In this document: positions 12,875 to 13,494 of the stretch, in pieces
Layout: the number at the start of each line of letters is the position of its first letter
How positions within the stretch are numbered: position 1 is the stretch's first letter
Origin: Sphingomonadales bacterium
GTDB lineage: Bacteria; Pseudomonadota; Alphaproteobacteria; Sphingomonadales; Sphingomonadaceae
Length of the DNA: 13,494 nucleotides
Direction of reading: 5' to 3'
NCBI GenBank assembly: GCA_028868335.1
Contig: JAGWUU010000055.1
Span: 1-13,494 of the forward strand
Program-made: the position numbers and the translations under genes
The notes under the pieces: generated by a model
Databases searched by the model: none
Seen by the model: only the letters and a program-made list of their open reading frames with translations
Told to the model about the DNA's origin: nothing

Positions 12875-13494
12875 ATGGCCACGCAACTCAGCGCCCACAG
12901 CCGTAACGTCGATTGCAGTGAAGCCGAATGGCAGGCCCGGCTGGAGCTGGCGGCATGCTATCGCGTGTTTGACCATTTGGGCTGGTCGGAATCGATCTAC
13001 AACCACATCTCGGCCAAGGTTCCGGGCGAGGAGGGGGCTTTCCTGATCAACCCCTTCGGGTTGCTCTATTCCGAGGTCTGCGCCTCGAACCTGGTCAAGA
13101 TCGACATCGACGGCAACAAGCTCGACGGCAGCGACTATCCGGTGAACCTGGCCGGCTTCGTCCAGCATTCCTATTTCCACCGCCACCTCGATTGGGCGCA
13201 CGCGATCTGTCACACGCACACAACGGCGGCGATGGCGGTGTGCAGCACCGAGGCCGGGTTGCAGCCGACGAATTTCTATGCCTGCGCATTCGCGGGGCAA
13301 CTGGCCTACCACGACTTCGAGGGTGTCACCGTGCGGCCCGAGGAAGGCGAGCGGCTTCTAGCCAATCTCGGCGACAAACGGGTGCTGATGCTGAGGAACC
13401 ACGGACCGGTGGTGATGGGCGAAACGATCCACGAGATGTTCTTCACCCACTGGGCCCTGCAGCGCGCCTGCGAGATCCAGGTGGCGGCGCATGC
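12875..13494 (+). CDS. Class II aldolase/adducin-family protein (3' end beyond window)
   Basis: First 206 residues of a zinc-dependent class II aldolase/adducin-fold protein, presumably cytoplasmic. The family's metal site is visible as H113-T-H115 (CHTHTTA) and H176 in LRNHGPVVMG. The substrate-pocket region ISAKVPG and LINPFGLLYSEVCASNL fits the L-fuculose-phosphate aldolase fold. The Glu that acts as the base in fuculose-1-phosphate aldolase, expected before the HTH motif, appears replaced by Asn (YPVNLAGF, N91). This is seen in the adducin-like branch of the family and argues against a classical sugar-phosphate aldolase. The ATG at 12875 has a good GGAGAG site, and the 39-nt gap suggests co-transcription with the TonB receptor. 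Reaction unknown. Confidence 0.92.
   Translation, partial: MATQLSAHSRNVDCSEAEWQARLELAACYRVFDHLGWSESIYNHISAKVPGEEGAFLINPFGLLYSEVCASNLVKIDIDGNKLDGSDYPVNLAGFVQHSYFHRHLDWAHAICHTHTTAAMAVCSTEAGLQPTNFYACAFAGQLAYHDFEGVTVRPEEGERLLANLGDKRVLMLRNHGPVVMGETIHEMFFTHWALQRACEIQVAAH

Noticed and set aside
10805..13312. Very long minus-strand open frame (835 codons) across the TonB receptor and aldolase genes
   Set aside because: The opposite strand encodes two clear protein families; the minus translation has no recognisable domain and crosses an intergenic gap, as expected from high GC content.

Overview
The window looks like the chromosome of a high-GC alphaproteobacterium, most probably a sphingomonad (Novosphingobium/Sphingobium-like). 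This rests on overall protein style, codon use with strong G/C third positions, an alphaproteobacterial LexA box (GAAC-N7-GAAC), an MmcB-family gene, a PAS_5-like protein and a TonB-dependent receptor of the kind sphingomonads carry in large numbers. The assignment comes from reading the proteins, not from a database search.

Left part (1-5056, all minus strand): five closely packed genes read as one unit in the order alpha/beta-hydrolase (4100-5056), M48 metalloprotease with C-terminal repeats (2725-4092), DsbA-family thiol oxidoreductase (1952-2713), LytS-type membrane sensor kinase (755-1912) and LytTR response regulator (739 to beyond the left edge). Gaps are 7, 11, 39 and 15 nt. The first three products carry an export signal or an N-terminal membrane anchor, so the cluster resembles an envelope protein-maintenance operon with its own two-component system. 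A strong rho-independent terminator (5071-5112) separates it from the gene upstream.

Middle part (5141-9086, minus strand): a PAS-domain protein with a long acidic linker and an unassigned C-terminal domain (5141-6700), preceded by a palindromic, CtrA-box-like element; an MFS exporter (6799-8067); mmcB, a DNA-repair nuclease-fold gene (8102-8602) with a perfect alphaproteobacterial LexA operator just upstream (8616-8630); and a conserved-looking protein of unknown function (8646-9086).

Right part (9188-13494, plus strand apart from some remnants): tRNA-Arg(CCG) is followed by about 1.3 kb without an intact gene. This stretch is a mosaic of broken pieces: a scrap of etfA, the last 65 codons of a gabD-type succinate-semialdehyde dehydrogenase, and the 3' half of a FucP/GluP-type sugar transporter carrying a Trp-to-stop change and a frameshift. 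No integrase, transposase or duplicated tRNA end is visible, so the stretch reads as a deletion/rearrangement scar next to a tRNA, not a live island. Beyond it lie an intact TonB-dependent receptor (10730-12835; exact start uncertain) and, 39 nt later, a class II aldolase/adducin-family gene running off the right edge.

I found no convincing new defence system, CRISPR array or intact mobile element. The items most worth a second look are the envelope-maintenance/two-component cluster, the PAS fusion protein with its operator-like palindrome, the SOS-controlled mmcB with its neighbours, and the gene graveyard beside the tRNA.
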